Shown: one piece after another, positions 1 to 9,155 of the stretch | Layout of the letters: every line of letters begins with the position of its first letter | Numbering within the stretch: the stretch's first letter is position 1 | Origin: Streptomyces hundungensis | GTDB taxonomy: Bacteria > Actinomycetota > Actinomycetes > Streptomycetales > Streptomycetaceae | Assembly: GCF_003627815.1 (NCBI RefSeq) | Contig: NZ_CP032698.1 | Location: 6,138,001-6,202,000 of the forward strand | Reading direction: 5' to 3' | DNA: 64,000 bases | Translations under genes and position numbers: made by a program | Notes under the pieces: generated by a model | What the model saw: only the letters and a program-made list of their open reading frames with translations | Databases searched by the model: none | Told to the model about the DNA's origin: nothing

Positions 1-1
1 A

Positions 2-1942
2 CCCGGCGGGGTCGGAAAGTCGCGGCTCGCCCTGCGGGCCGCCCGGCGGATCGCACAGCGCCACCCCGACGGGGTCTGGTGGGTGGAACTGTCGCCGCTG
101 CGGGACCGCACCTTACTCGCCGCCACCGTCGCCGACGCCTTCGACCTCACCGACCGGACCATGCGCACCGCCTGTGAGGCGCTCTGCGCCTGGCTCGCCG
201 ACAAGAAGCCGCTCCTGGTGCTCGACACCTGTGAACACCTGATCAGCGCCTGCGGGCATCTGATCGGCGAACTGCTCCAGACCTCGCCCGGCCTCACCGT
301 CCTGGCCACCAGCAGACAGCCCCTCGGCCGACCGCAGGAGAAGGTCTTCCCCCTGGAGCCGCTGCCCGTCGCGGACGAGGCGCTGGCCCTGTTCATGGAA
401 CGCGCCGCCGAGGCCGTGCCCCACCTCAGCTTCGAGGACCCGGCCCGCGCCGCGGCCGCCGCCGACGTCTGCTGTCGCCTCGACGGGATCCCGCTCGCGC
501 TCGAACTCGCGGGCGCCCGGCTCAAATCGTGGTCCGTCGAACAGCTCGCCACCCGGCTCGGCTCCCGCTTCGAGGTGCTCACCGACACCCGGGTCGCGAC
601 GGTGGCACGCCACCAGACCCTGCGCACCGCGATCGGCTGGAGCCACGAGCTGTGCGAACCCCTGGAGCGGCTGCTGTGGGCCCGGCTCTCCGTCTTCGCC
701 GGCGACTTCGACCTCGCCGCCGCCCAGGACATCGGCGCGGGCGGCCCCCTGCCGGCCTGCGCCGTCGAACAGGTCCTGGCCGGGCTCGTCGACAAGTCGG
801 TGGTCCGCACCCGGCTGGATGCGTCCGGCCGCTTCGCCCACCGGATGCTCGACACCATCCGCGAGTACGGCCTGCGCTGGCTCGACGAACTCGGCGAGGC
901 CCCCGGCGCCGCCGACCGGCACGCCCGCCGCTTCAGACGCATCGCCCACGAGGCGTCCGCCGCCTGGCTGGGACCGGCCCAACTCGCCTGGTACACCCGC
1001 CTGGAGGCCGACCACGCCGATCTGCGCACCGCCCTCGAACACCTCCTGGCCACCGACCCCGAGGCCGCCCTCGACATGGCGGGCCGGCTCTGGTTCGTCT
1101 GGTTCTGCTGCGGCCGCCAGCGCGAGGGCAGGGGCTACCTCCAGCGCGCCCTGGACGGCTGCCCCGGGCCCGGCCCCCACCGCGCCACCGCCGTGTGGGC
1201 GCTCGGCATGTGCGCGCTCCTCCAGGGCGACTTCGTGATGGCGCACCGGCTCGGCGAGGAGTGCTTCGGCACGGCCGCCGACCCCGAGGAACGCCTGCGC
1301 TCGGCCCACCTCTACGGCGCCGGCTTCCTCATGCCGGGCGAGCCCGAGCGGGCCCTCGCCATCGTCGACCCCGTCCTCGCCGAGACCACCGGCTTCACCC
1401 CCGGCCGCGCCCTGTGCGCACTCGCCCGCACCTACGCGCTGAACACGCTCGGCCGCCACGCCGAGGCGTCCGCCGAAGCCCTGGTCCTGCGCGACGAGTG
1501 TGCCGCACACGGCGAACACTGGATGCGGGCCTACGCCGACTACATGCTGGCCGCCGGGGCGCTCGCCCTGGACCGGCCCGCGGAGGCCGCCGCCCACGCC
1601 CGCGCCATGCTGGCCGGCAAACGCCTGCTGCACGACAGCTTCGGCATCGCGATGGGCCTGGACATGCTGGCCTGCGCGGTCGCCTCCCAGGGCGACGGCG
1701 AGGACGGCGCACTCCTGCTCGGCGTCGGCCGCGAATGCTGGCGCGCGGTCGGCAAGGAGCAGATGGGCGCGCCCGGGCTCACCGCCGTGCGCCGGCAGGG
1801 CGAACGCCGGGCGCGCGCCGCGCTCGGCGATCAGGCCTACGACTCGGCCTTCGGCCGGGGCGTGGCCACCGGCCTGGACGACGGACTCGCGCTGGCCCTC
1901 AGGGGCGGCTTCCCGAAGGGAGGGCCTTCTCCATCAGCGTGA
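2..1942 (+). CDS. AfsR/LuxR-type ATPase regulator, 3' part (partial)
   Basis: Partial gene whose 5' end lies before the window. The frame is open from base 2 and begins inside a Walker A motif (GGVGKSRLAL), followed by a Walker B-like LLVLDTCEHL and a sensor-like TVLATSRQPLG. This is the STAND/NB-ARC ATPase core found in large Streptomyces regulators. After the ATPase comes a winged-helix-like region (LVDKSVVRT, FAHRMLDTIREYG), then a long TPR-like helical tail. There is no C-terminal LuxR helix-turn-helix, since the protein ends shortly after GLALALRGG. Any DNA-binding or BTAD domain would therefore have to be in the missing N-terminal part. The last 44 bp overlap the 3' end of the convergent acetyltransferase gene. 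Family membership is clear but the regulon is unknown. Confidence 0.85.
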   Translation, partial: PGGVGKSRLALRAARRIAQRHPDGVWWVELSPLRDRTLLAATVADAFDLTDRTMRTACEALCAWLADKKPLLVLDTCEHLISACGHLIGELLQTSPGLTVLATSRQPLGRPQEKVFPLEPLPVADEALALFMERAAEAVPHLSFEDPARAAAAADVCCRLDGIPLALELAGARLKSWSVEQLATRLGSRFEVLTDTRVATVARHQTLRTAIGWSHELCEPLERLLWARLSVFAGDFDLAAAQDIGAGGPLPACAVEQVLAGLVDKSVVRTRLDASGRFAHRMLDTIREYGLRWLDELGEAPGAADRHARRFRRIAHEASAAWLGPAQLAWYTRLEADHADLRTALEHLLATDPEAALDMAGRLWFVWFCCGRQREGRGYLQRALDGCPGPGPHRATAVWALGMCALLQGDFVMAHRLGEECFGTAADPEERLRSAHLYGAGFLMPGEPERALAIVDPVLAETTGFTPGRALCALARTYALNTLGRHAEASAEALVLRDECAAHGEHWMRAYADYMLAAGALALDRPAEAAAHARAMLAGKRLLHDSFGIAMGLDMLACAVASQGDGEDGALLLGVGRECWRAVGKEQMGAPGLTAVRRQGERRARAALGDQAYDSAFGRGVATGLDDGLALALRGGFPKGGPSPSA

Positions 1943-2426
1943 CCGCATAGGGGCTGCCCCCGCCGTCCGTCTTCGCCGCATGCTCACCGACCACCGCGTA
2001 CCCGAGGCCCCCGTAGTAGCGGATCAGGGCCGCGTTGTCCGAGCGGCAGTCCAGGCGGCACAGCGGGCGGCCGGTCTCGGCGGTCCGCCGCTCGGCGTGG
2101 GCGAGCAGGGCCCGGCCGGTGCCGCGCGGCGCGGTAGCCCGGTCCACCATCAAACGGTGCACATAGCCGGCCACCGGCGGCTGCTCGCCCCAGGCCGGCT
2201 CGTCCCGCCACCACAGTTCGTACGCCCCGACGACGGCGGACCCGGCGCGGGCCAGCCACACCTCGCCCTCCTTCATCCGCAGCCGGAAGTGCTCGGCGTC
2301 CTTGCCGCCGGGCTGCCACTGGTCGATGCCGTGGTCGCGCATCCAGCGGGCGGCGCCGTCGTACAGGCCGGTCAGGACGGGAAGGTCACCGCCGTCGGCG
2401 AGGGCGAAGGTCAGGTCGGACGTCAT
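1899..2426 (-). CDS. GNAT family N-acetyltransferase
   Basis: 175-residue single-domain GNAT acetyltransferase, expected to move an acetyl group from acetyl-CoA to an unidentified amine substrate. The acetyl-CoA loop reads RGTGRALLAHAE at about residues 101-112, preceded by the usual beta strand YVHRLMVD. A C-terminal LDCRSDNAALIRYYGGLGY segment matches GNAT motif B. The ATG at 2426 is the start. It lies 22 bp downstream of the TetR-type gene on the same strand and may be the last gene of that operon. Its 3' end overlaps the convergent ATPase gene by 44 bp. Confidence 0.85.
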   Translation of the reverse strand: MTSDLTFALADGGDLPVLTGLYDGAARWMRDHGIDQWQPGGKDAEHFRLRMKEGEVWLARAGSAVVGAYELWWRDEPAWGEQPPVAGYVHRLMVDRATAPRGTGRALLAHAERRTAETGRPLCRLDCRSDNAALIRYYGGLGYAVVGEHAAKTDGGGSPYAVTLMEKALPSGSRP

Positions 2427-2447
2427 GGAACGATCATGCCGCAGCGC

Positions 2448-3161
2448 TCAGCCGAGCCGCGGCGAGGGCACCAGCGGGAGCAGGGCGCCGAGGCGGTCCA
2501 CCAGCTCACCGAACGGGCCGTCGGCCGGCTCGTCCGCGAGCATGCGCAGCACGATCGCCGCCATCTCCTGGTCGTAGGCGGCGCTCACCGCGGCCAGCGC
2601 CGCGAAGTCGTGCACCAGCTGCAACTCCAGCTCGCCGCGCGGGATGCGCCGCCCGTCCAGCCAGATCAGCGCCGTCGACTCGGCGAGCGACACCCACGAC
2701 CGTACGACCAACTCGAGCCGTGCGGGCGGCTGTTGGACGTCGAGGTGGGAGAGGATCTGGTGGTACGCGGCATCACGCACCTCGTCGATCATGGCGTTGG
2801 CGGTGGAGGAGCCGACGGCCGGGCCGCCCCGCATCAGCGCGGAGAAGCCCGGTCCGTGGTCGTCGACGAAGTCGAAGTAGCGCCCCATCACCCGGAGCAG
2901 CCGAGCGCCGAGCGGGCCCTCGTGGGGCTCCAGGAAACGGGCCGCCAGCTCGTCCGCGGCCCGGCGAAGCGCGGCTTCGTACAGGCTCTGTTTGCCGGGG
3001 AAGTAGTGGTAGACCAGCGGGCGTGAGATGCCCGCGGCCGCCGCTATCTCGTCGATGGACACCTCGTCGGGCGAGCGGTGGCTGAACAGTTCGAGAGCGA
3101 CCCCGATCAGCTGCCGCCTGCGCTCCTCGACGCCCATCCTGCGCCGTACCCCGGTCGTCAT
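2448..3161 (-). CDS. TetR family transcriptional regulator
   Basis: About 237 residues. The N terminus has the TetR helix-turn-helix: ALELFSHRSPDEVSIDEIAA, then AGISRPLVYHYFPGKQSLY. The C terminus is a helical ligand-binding domain. I chose the ATG at 3161 because it begins MTTGVRRRMGVEERRRQL. An upstream in-frame start at 3218 would overlap the preceding gene. It lies 13 bp after a ferredoxin-reductase gene and probably regulates that operon. The ligand is unknown. In the family such regulators commonly sit with lipid- or xenobiotic-oxidising enzymes. Confidence 0.85.
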   Translation of the reverse strand: MTTGVRRRMGVEERRRQLIGVALELFSHRSPDEVSIDEIAAAAGISRPLVYHYFPGKQSLYEAALRRAADELAARFLEPHEGPLGARLLRVMGRYFDFVDDHGPGFSALMRGGPAVGSSTANAMIDEVRDAAYHQILSHLDVQQPPARLELVVRSWVSLAESTALIWLDGRRIPRGELELQLVHDFAALAAVSAAYDQEMAAIVLRMLADEPADGPFGELVDRLGALLPLVPSPRLG

Positions 3162-3174
3162 GCGAACAGAGTAC

Positions 3175-4239
3175 CTACAGGTCGAGCACCAGCTTCTTGC
3201 CGAGGCACCTCGATACACAGATCAGCATCGAGTCGTCGCGTTCCGTGTCCGTGAGCAGGTCGTCCCGGTGGTCGATCTCGCCTTCCAGGACCCGCTGTTG
3301 ACAGGTTCCGCAGAAGCCCTGCTCGCAGGAGTAGGAGACGCCGGGCACCTGCGCGCGCAGCACGGAGAGCAGGGAGCGGTCACCCGGGACGGCGAGGGTG
3401 CGGCCCGAGCGGCGCAGCTCGACCTCGAACCCGGCGCCCACCGCGGCCGCGCCGGGCGCGAACCGCTCCAGACGCGGGGTGCGGCCGGGGCCGAGTGCCG
3501 CGGTGACCGCGTCCATCAGCGGCTCGGGCCCACAGCAGTAAACGGCAGCGTCGGCAGGGGAGTTGGCGAGGAAGGCGGCGAGGTCCGGCAGGCCCGCCTC
3601 GTCCTCGGCTACCACGGTGACCCGGGCGCCGAACCGCTCGACCTCGTCGAGGAAGGGCATGGTGGCCCGCGAGCGTCCGCCGTACAGCAGCCGCCAGGAA
3701 GCGCCGGCCGCCTCAACCGCCTTCAGCATGGGCAGGATCGGGGTGATCCCTATGCCGCCGGCCACGAACACATAGGAGTCGCTCGCCACCAGCGGGAAGC
3801 GGTTGCGCGGCCCGCGCACGGAGAGCTCCACGGCCTCCCGGAGCTGCTCGTGCACCTGCGCCGAACCGCCCCGGCCGCCCTCGACGAGCCGGGTCGCGAT
3901 GGTGTACGAGGTGCGGTCGCCGGGGTCTCCGCAGAGCGAGTACTGGCGCACCAGGCCCGAGGGCAGCACCAGATCGAGGTGCGCGCCCGGCTCCCAGGAA
4001 GGCAGCTCGGCCCCGTCCGGCGCCACCAGACGCAGCCGTACGACGCCTTCGGCGGGCTCGGTGCGTTCGCTGACGGTCAGCCTGAGGCTGACGGTGGAAC
4101 GCCGGGTGCCGCGCCCCGACAGGGGGGTCTCCAGGGCGGGCATCGGCCACAGGGGCGAGGCGTCGATGCGGCGGCGCAGCGCCCGCCGGGCGAGCAGAAC
4201 GGCGCCCGTGGCCAGCGCGAGGGTGGTGGTGCGGCGCAT
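3175..4239 (-). CDS. Phthalate-dioxygenase-reductase-like flavin/[2Fe-2S] oxidoreductase
   Basis: 354 residues with the order FAD/FMN-binding barrel, NAD-binding domain, plant-type ferredoxin. The flavin motif RQYSLC is at about 98-103, the nucleotide loop GGIGITPILPML at about 161-172, and CCGPEPLM at about 235. The [2Fe-2S] ligands are Cys305, Cys310, Cys313 and Cys341. A short hydrophobic N terminus may tether it to the membrane. The role is electron transfer from NAD(P)H to a partner oxygenase. The upstream gene encodes a putative diiron enzyme whose stop is one base from this ATG, so co-translation and a functional pairing are likely. Confidence 0.88.
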   Translation of the reverse strand: MRRTTTLALATGAVLLARRALRRRIDASPLWPMPALETPLSGRGTRRSTVSLRLTVSERTEPAEGVVRLRLVAPDGAELPSWEPGAHLDLVLPSGLVRQYSLCGDPGDRTSYTIATRLVEGGRGGSAQVHEQLREAVELSVRGPRNRFPLVASDSYVFVAGGIGITPILPMLKAVEAAGASWRLLYGGRSRATMPFLDEVERFGARVTVVAEDEAGLPDLAAFLANSPADAAVYCCGPEPLMDAVTAALGPGRTPRLERFAPGAAAVGAGFEVELRRSGRTLAVPGDRSLLSVLRAQVPGVSYSCEQGFCGTCQQRVLEGEIDHRDDLLTDTERDDSMLICVSRCLGKKLVLDL

Positions 4240-4240
4240 G

Positions 4241-5128
4241 TCAGCGGCCCCCGCCCGCGCCGGGCGAGGACGCGAGATAGGCCAGCGCCTGGGCCGTGCT
4301 GCCCTCCTGCGAGGGGTGGTAGTCCCGGCTCAGATAGCGCGGGACGGCCCTGAGCATGGCGGGGGTGGACGGCAGCATCCCGGCGCGGCCCGCCCGGTAG
4401 AACGCCGCGAGGCTCGCCCGGCCGACCGTCGGCGTCGGGTCGTTCGCCATGAAGAATCGGGTTCCGCGCTGCCACAGGAAGGCGAGCGCGGTGAAGGCGG
4501 TCGCCCAGGTGCGCACCCGGCGCCGATAGCCGCCGTCGAGGTGCGTGAACAACTCGAAGGCCACCGAGCGGTGCTCGACCTCCTCCGCGCCGTGCCAGCG
4601 CAGCAGGTCCAGCATGGTGGGGTCGGCGCCGCACCGGTCCAGCTTCTCGGCGTTGAGGATCCAGTTGCCGAGGAACGCGGTGTAGTGCTCGATCGCCGCG
4701 ATCGTGGCGACCCGCTCCATCAGCCACCACCGGCGCGCCCGGCCCGGCGGCAGCGTCCGGTCCCCGAGGAGCTTCTCGAAGAGCCAGTCCACCTGCGCGG
4801 TGTAGGGCGTCGGGTCGAGGCCGAGCTTCTTCAGATGGGGCAGTACGTCGTCGTGCGCGGCGGAGTGCATCGCCTCCTGGCCGATGAAGCCGATGACGTC
4901 CTCGCGCAGCCGCTCGTCCGTGATGAGCGGCAGCACCTGCTTGTACACATGGACGAACCAGCGCTCACCGGCCGGCAGCAGCAGATGCAGCACATTGATG
5001 GTGTGGCCGGCGAACGGGTCGCCCGGTATCCAGTGCAGCGGGGTGTTCTCCCACGCGAACGAGACGTTCCGGGCCTTCAGCTCGATGCGCTCCTCCGCGA
5101 CCGGAGCGGGCTGCGGCGTATTAGACAT
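4241..5128 (-). CDS. Metal-dependent hydrolase / diiron family protein (PF10118-like)
   Basis: 295 residues. Candidate metal ligands fall in GQEAMHSAAHDD (ExxH), MERVATIAAIEHYT and GAEEVEHRSVAFELF, the pattern of a ferritin-like four-helix diiron site. The family is usually named metal-dependent hydrolase (PF10118), although the ligand set also fits an oxygenase. It is the first gene of an operon with the ferredoxin reductase one base downstream and the TetR regulator after that. This suggests an oxygenase plus reductase pair acting on a hydrophobic substrate. The oxygenase role is inference. Confidence 0.8.
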   Translation of the reverse strand: MSNTPQPAPVAEERIELKARNVSFAWENTPLHWIPGDPFAGHTINVLHLLLPAGERWFVHVYKQVLPLITDERLREDVIGFIGQEAMHSAAHDDVLPHLKKLGLDPTPYTAQVDWLFEKLLGDRTLPPGRARRWWLMERVATIAAIEHYTAFLGNWILNAEKLDRCGADPTMLDLLRWHGAEEVEHRSVAFELFTHLDGGYRRRVRTWATAFTALAFLWQRGTRFFMANDPTPTVGRASLAAFYRAGRAGMLPSTPAMLRAVPRYLSRDYHPSQEGSTAQALAYLASSPGAGGGR

Positions 5129-5194
5129 GGCGTCAATGTACTGACGGGTACGCCGCAGCGACAGGGGTCCGCCCCCACTTGTTCGGAGGCGGGC

Positions 5195-7138
5195 TCAGCG
5201 CAGGGTGTTGATCGGACTCCCGTCCGCGAGCCGCCCGTTGAGCTCGGCGCGCGCCCCCTCCTTGGCCCGTACCGCCAGCAGATTGCCCTTCTCGCTGCCG
5301 GTCATCCCGCCGGACAGCGTCACCGACGCCACCTGGGGGCTGCCCGCCGCGAGCACGAACCAGTTCCCGCCGCGCGACTTCCACAACACCCCGGCCAGCA
5401 CCCGCGCCTCGCGGATGCCACAGGACGCGGAGTTCTCCGCCCGGGCCACGATCGCGCCCGGCGCGAGCCGGGTGGACGGCGCCTGGAACTGGGCGAACAC
5501 CCGGCTGCCCGCGCCCCGCCAGGTCTCGGCCCGGGTGCAGATCCAGTCACCGGTGCCATTGCTCTCGGGCAGCGCCTGCTGGGCGAAGCGCCAGTCGTTG
5601 ACGGAACGCACCCCGTGCGAGCGCACGGTGGGCAGCAGGCAGGCGGTACGCGCCCAGCCCTCGCGCGCCGAACGGTCGCCGACGTCACGCGGATCCGACG
5701 GCGGGCCCCACGTCAGCCGCGCCGGGGCCAGCTCGCCGAGGTCGGTCATCAGCCGCACCCCGCTGTCGTCCTGGAACTCCAGGGCGTCCCAGGACGTGCA
5801 CTGGCTGGCCTGGCTGGGCGAGCTGACCGGGCCGGTCACCCCGTTCCCGTCCCGGCGCAGCTCCCGCGCCGGGGCGTCCGGAGCGAGCAGATCGCGCACC
5901 AGGACCTCGTGCACCCAGGGCGCCGTCAGATAGCGCACATTGCCGTCGGTGCGGCCCACCACCAGCGCGCTCGCGGAGGGGGCGTCGGCGGCGTCCACCC
6001 GCGCGAAGTCGAGCGCGGCCCCGGCCGTGCCCTGGTGCGGCTCGGCGTAGCGGGCCACCCGCAGCCCGTCGTAGAAGAGCACCACCCGGGCCTGGTCCAC
6101 GTCTCCCGCGAACAGCAGCTGGGCCGCGCCCATCGGCGGACCCGAGGGGGTGCCGGGCGTCGCCGACACCTGCACGGACTCGCCCGGCCGCGCCCACACG
6201 GCGAGCGCCCGGCGCAGCAGCGCCGCGTCGCCGAGCAGATTGCCCCGGGCCGGCCACACCGAGAAGTCGGTACGGGTCGCGGTCGTCCACGCGGTGGGCT
6301 CGACCCGCAGCAGCCGGCCGGGATCGAGCGCGGCTTGGGCCGCCGGGTTCTGCGCGTAGGAGGGCGCGGCCGCGCCGTCCGGGCCCCAGCCGTCGCCGGG
6401 CAGGCCGATGAGCGCCCCGCACACCACGAGCGCGGCCACGGCGGCGAGCGCGGCCCGGCCGTGCTGGCGGCGGCGCATCAGATCGGTGGGCCGCGCCTGG
6501 AGCGAGCAGGGGTCGAACTCGGCGGATTCCAGCAGCGCCGCACGCGGCTCGGCGTCGCCGGCCTCGGTGAGGGCCCGGCGCGCCTGGCCCACCCCGGCGG
6601 CGTTCAGCTCCGCGCACACCGCGTCGTCGTCGAGCCGTTCGAGGCCGCGCAGCACGTAGGCCGCGCGAGCGGGCCCGGACAGGGCCGAGAGGTGCTGGTC
6701 CAGGGCGAGTTCATCGGCGCCGCCCGAGCGCGGGAACAGCCTCAGACCCCGGACCTGCGGCAACAGCGGCGGGAACTGGGCCCGCTTGGGCCAGGCCCTG
6801 CGCCGCAGCGGAAGCCCCGCTTCCAGCGCCTGGCGCACCACCCGCCGCCTGACGTACACATACCCCGGGTCGACACCGGCCTCGGCGCGCCGGGCCCCCG
6901 GGATCAGCCCCCCGCCGGAGCCGTCGGCGGAGCCGGTACGGCGGCGGGGCAGCGAGCGCTGCACGATCGCGTGCGCGGTCAGCACCCGGCGGTTGCGCCC
7001 GAGGGAGGGCGGCAGCACGAGGTAGGCGAGCCGCACCAGTCGCGGGTAGTGCTCGACGAGCGCGGCCTCGGCCTGCTCGACGCCGACGGAGGGGGCGGGT
7101 GGGTTGAGGATGTCCTGCTCTGGGGCCACGTTCAGCAA
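5195..7138 (-). CDS. Membrane protein with sigma-factor-like N terminus and extracytoplasmic domain
   Basis: Up to 647 residues. The N-terminal 200 residues are helical. An early segment (LVEHYPRLVRLAYLVL) resembles sigma-70 region 2 and a later one (LSGPARAAYVLRGLERL, about 152-168) resembles region 4. A single transmembrane helix lies at about 229-246 (AALAAVAALVVCGALIGL), followed by about 400 presumed extracytoplasmic residues with scattered cysteines. The start is uncertain: TTG at 7138 or GTG at 7129, neither with a clear ribosome binding site. I do not know a function. The fused architecture suggests a signalling protein or a degenerate sigma domain. Confidence 0.75.
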   Translation of the reverse strand: MLNVAPEQDILNPPAPSVGVEQAEAALVEHYPRLVRLAYLVLPPSLGRNRRVLTAHAIVQRSLPRRRTGSADGSGGGLIPGARRAEAGVDPGYVYVRRRVVRQALEAGLPLRRRAWPKRAQFPPLLPQVRGLRLFPRSGGADELALDQHLSALSGPARAAYVLRGLERLDDDAVCAELNAAGVGQARRALTEAGDAEPRAALLESAEFDPCSLQARPTDLMRRRQHGRAALAAVAALVVCGALIGLPGDGWGPDGAAAPSYAQNPAAQAALDPGRLLRVEPTAWTTATRTDFSVWPARGNLLGDAALLRRALAVWARPGESVQVSATPGTPSGPPMGAAQLLFAGDVDQARVVLFYDGLRVARYAEPHQGTAGAALDFARVDAADAPSASALVVGRTDGNVRYLTAPWVHEVLVRDLLAPDAPARELRRDGNGVTGPVSSPSQASQCTSWDALEFQDDSGVRLMTDLGELAPARLTWGPPSDPRDVGDRSAREGWARTACLLPTVRSHGVRSVNDWRFAQQALPESNGTGDWICTRAETWRGAGSRVFAQFQAPSTRLAPGAIVARAENSASCGIREARVLAGVLWKSRGGNWFVLAAGSPQVASVTLSGGMTGSEKGNLLAVRAKEGARAELNGRLADGSPINTLR

Positions 7139-7215
7139 AACGAGCGAATGTGGAGATGGTCACCCCGGACCCAACGGGCGCACCCCGTCAGGGAGTTGAC
7201 GCCGGTGCGAGACGA

Positions 7216-8010
7216 TCACGCGATGAGCCGGCTCCGCAGCCGGGACACGGTCTCGTCCGGCACGCCGAGCCCCTCACGGACGTACTTCTCCATCGTGCCG
7301 TGCCGCGCCGCGACCTCGTCGAGGGCGGCCGCCAGGTACTGCGGCACCACGCCGATGACGGCGAGCGCGATCTCGGGGTCGCCGCCCTGGGCCACGAACC
7401 CCTCGATCAGGGGCGCGAAGGCCTGGCGCACCGCCGGGTTGACCGACAGGTACTCCCGCTCGACGGTCTCCTCGTCGGCGCCGAGCAGGGTGAGGATCAC
7501 CGTGGCCGCCCAGCCGGTGCGGTCCTTGCCCGCGGTGCAGTGGAACAGCAGCGGCACCGCGTCGTCGGCGGCGAGCTCCGTCAGGAGCGTGCGGTAGGCG
7601 GCGCGCGCGGAGCCGGTGGAGACCAGCGCGCGGTAGGTGTCGGCGAACCGAGCCTGCGCCCGGCCTCCGCCCAGGTGCTCCTCGGCCAGGACCGGGTCGG
7701 CCAGGACGTGCTTGAGCTGGGCCGCGGCGGGCGCGCCGGCCGCGGAAAGGGTGTCCGCGAGCGCGTCGGCGACCAGCAGCCGGGCCCCGGCCGACACCCG
7801 GTCCGGGTGGTCGGCGCGCTCCGCGTCGGTGCGCAGGTCCAGGATGGTGCGCAGGCCGAGCGCGGCGACCGCCGGGTCGGTGGCCGGGTCCATGCGGTCG
7901 AGCTGGCCGGCCCGGAAGACCAGGCCCGGGCGGACGGTGCGGCCACCGGAGAGCGGGGTGGAGCCCAGATCACGCAGATTGGCGATGGTGGTGGCGGGGA
8001 TCGCGATCAT
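7216..8010 (-). CDS. Tyrosine-protein phosphatase (PTP/DSP fold, PF13350-like)
   Basis: 264 residues. The phosphatase loop HCTAGKDRTG carries the nucleophile Cys158 and Arg164 (HCxxGxxR). The N-terminal NLRDLGSTP and VFRAGQLDRM are typical of the Y_phosphatase3 family, which hydrolyses phosphotyrosine or phosphoinositides. I chose the ATG at 8010 because AGGAG lies just upstream. The longer in-frame start at 8184 would overlap the next gene. It is cytosolic with no signal peptide, and the substrate is unknown. Confidence 0.88.
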   Translation of the reverse strand: MIAIPATTIANLRDLGSTPLSGGRTVRPGLVFRAGQLDRMDPATDPAVAALGLRTILDLRTDAERADHPDRVSAGARLLVADALADTLSAAGAPAAAQLKHVLADPVLAEEHLGGGRAQARFADTYRALVSTGSARAAYRTLLTELAADDAVPLLFHCTAGKDRTGWAATVILTLLGADEETVEREYLSVNPAVRQAFAPLIEGFVAQGGDPEIALAVIGVVPQYLAAALDEVAARHGTMEKYVREGLGVPDETVSRLRSRLIA

Positions 8011-8038
8011 GTACGGGTGGCTCCTGAGCGGGTGAAAT

Positions 8039-8620
8039 CTACCGGTTTCCTCCCGAACGGTAGTCCACCGCCCGCGCCACCCCGAGGCCCAGCCCCAGGG
8101 CCGCGCAGTGTCCCGCGTCCGTGAAGGTGCGCCCGGCCCGCAGCAGCGGCCTGACGGTGAGCGCGAGGAGGGCCGTGCGGGCACCGGTGCGCGCGGCGCC
8201 GCGGGGGAGCGCCGAGGTCAGCGCCCCCAGGACGGCGTAGAAGCCGTAGCTGCTCCCCACGTCCAGGGCCGAGCGGGTGGCGGGCGGGGGGCGGCCCGCA
8301 CGCAGCCCTCCGTACACCAGGAGGCTGGCTCCCACATGGCCGAGCGCGAACACCCCGGCCGCCCACCAGGCCCCGTGCGCGTACTCCGCGTAGCCAAGCA
8401 CCGCGAGCAGGAGCAGTGCGTAGGGCAGCTCCATGGGCTCCTCCACGAGCAGGGCGCTGGTGGCCAGCGTCGTGCGGCGGCCGGCGGCCAGGTTGTCCAC
8501 GTTGGTGGAGCACGAGCGCAGCAGGTCCCGGCGGGCCGTGTCGTCGAGCAGCCGCCGGCTCGCGTACGCGATGAGCTGGACGCCGCCCACGTACAGGGGC
8601 GCGAGGGTGGGTGGACGCAT
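8039..8620 (-). CDS. Rhomboid-like integral membrane protein
   Basis: 193 residues from the ATG at 8620 (an ATG at 8638 is an alternative) with four to six predicted transmembrane segments. The last helix has GHCAALGLGLG, close to the rhomboid HxxGxxxG signature (His171). An earlier helix has DVGSSYGFYAV, a candidate catalytic serine context (Ser123/Ser124). The conserved early block is CSTNVDNLAAG with VEEPMELP. This fits the actinobacterial rhomboid-like family. Intramembrane protease activity is inference, because the canonical GxSG is altered. Confidence 0.7.
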   Translation of the reverse strand: MRPPTLAPLYVGGVQLIAYASRRLLDDTARRDLLRSCSTNVDNLAAGRRTTLATSALLVEEPMELPYALLLLAVLGYAEYAHGAWWAAGVFALGHVGASLLVYGGLRAGRPPPATRSALDVGSSYGFYAVLGALTSALPRGAARTGARTALLALTVRPLLRAGRTFTDAGHCAALGLGLGVARAVDYRSGGNR

Positions 8621-8718
8621 GCGCCCATGATCGGACATCGCTGGCCGGGTCGCGCGGCGGCTCGCGCAATGTCGCCAAGTCGCTTTATTTACCCGGGAGT
8701 TGGGGGCAGGATGGAGTG

Positions 8719-9105
8719 ATGCGAAACGATGCACGAGTGGTCTTTGGGGTGGTTGTGGCGCTCGCCGTGGTGACCGGCTGCGGTTCGTCGTCACCGCAGG
8801 CTCCGAAGACCGCGAGCGGAACCCTGGAGCAGCTCGCCGCCCGCGCCGACTGCCGGCCGGTCCTCTCGACGGACTCGACCGAGCTGCGCCGGGCCAACTG
8901 CACGACGGCGGACGGCCGTTATGTGCTGGCCACCTTCGCCACCGACCGCGGCCAGCGGGAGTGGATCAACGAGGCGAAGGACTACGGCGGCGCCTATCTG
9001 GTGGGCCGCAAGTGGGTGGCGGTGGGCGAGCAGTCGGTGGTCACGGCACTGCGCGGCCGACTCGGTGGCAGTGTCGAGACCGGGACCATGCATTCCGGAC
9101 ACTGA
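8719..9105 (+). CDS. Small secreted lipoprotein
   Basis: 128 residues with a lipoprotein signal peptide (VVFGVVVALAVVTGC, lipobox VTGC, lipidated Cys about residue 21), then GSSSPQAP. The mature part is about 105 residues with two further cysteines and no domain I recognise. I chose the ATG at 8719 because it begins the signal peptide and has a G-rich ribosome binding site eight bases upstream. It diverges from the rhomboid-like gene and converges on the DUF1996 gene. Confidence 0.8.
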   Translation: MRNDARVVFGVVVALAVVTGCGSSSPQAPKTASGTLEQLAARADCRPVLSTDSTELRRANCTTADGRYVLATFATDRGQREWINEAKDYGGAYLVGRKWVAVGEQSVVTALRGRLGGSVETGTMHSGH

Positions 9106-9155
9106 CCGGGTCGGCCGCGCGGCGGCAGATGCCTCCTCGCGCTCGGCGCGGGGGC

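Noticed and set aside
3803..7597. 1264-codon plus-strand open frame opposite the reductase, hydrolase and sigma-like genes
   Set aside because: Low-complexity antisense frame without a ribosome binding site. The minus-strand genes have recognisable domains.
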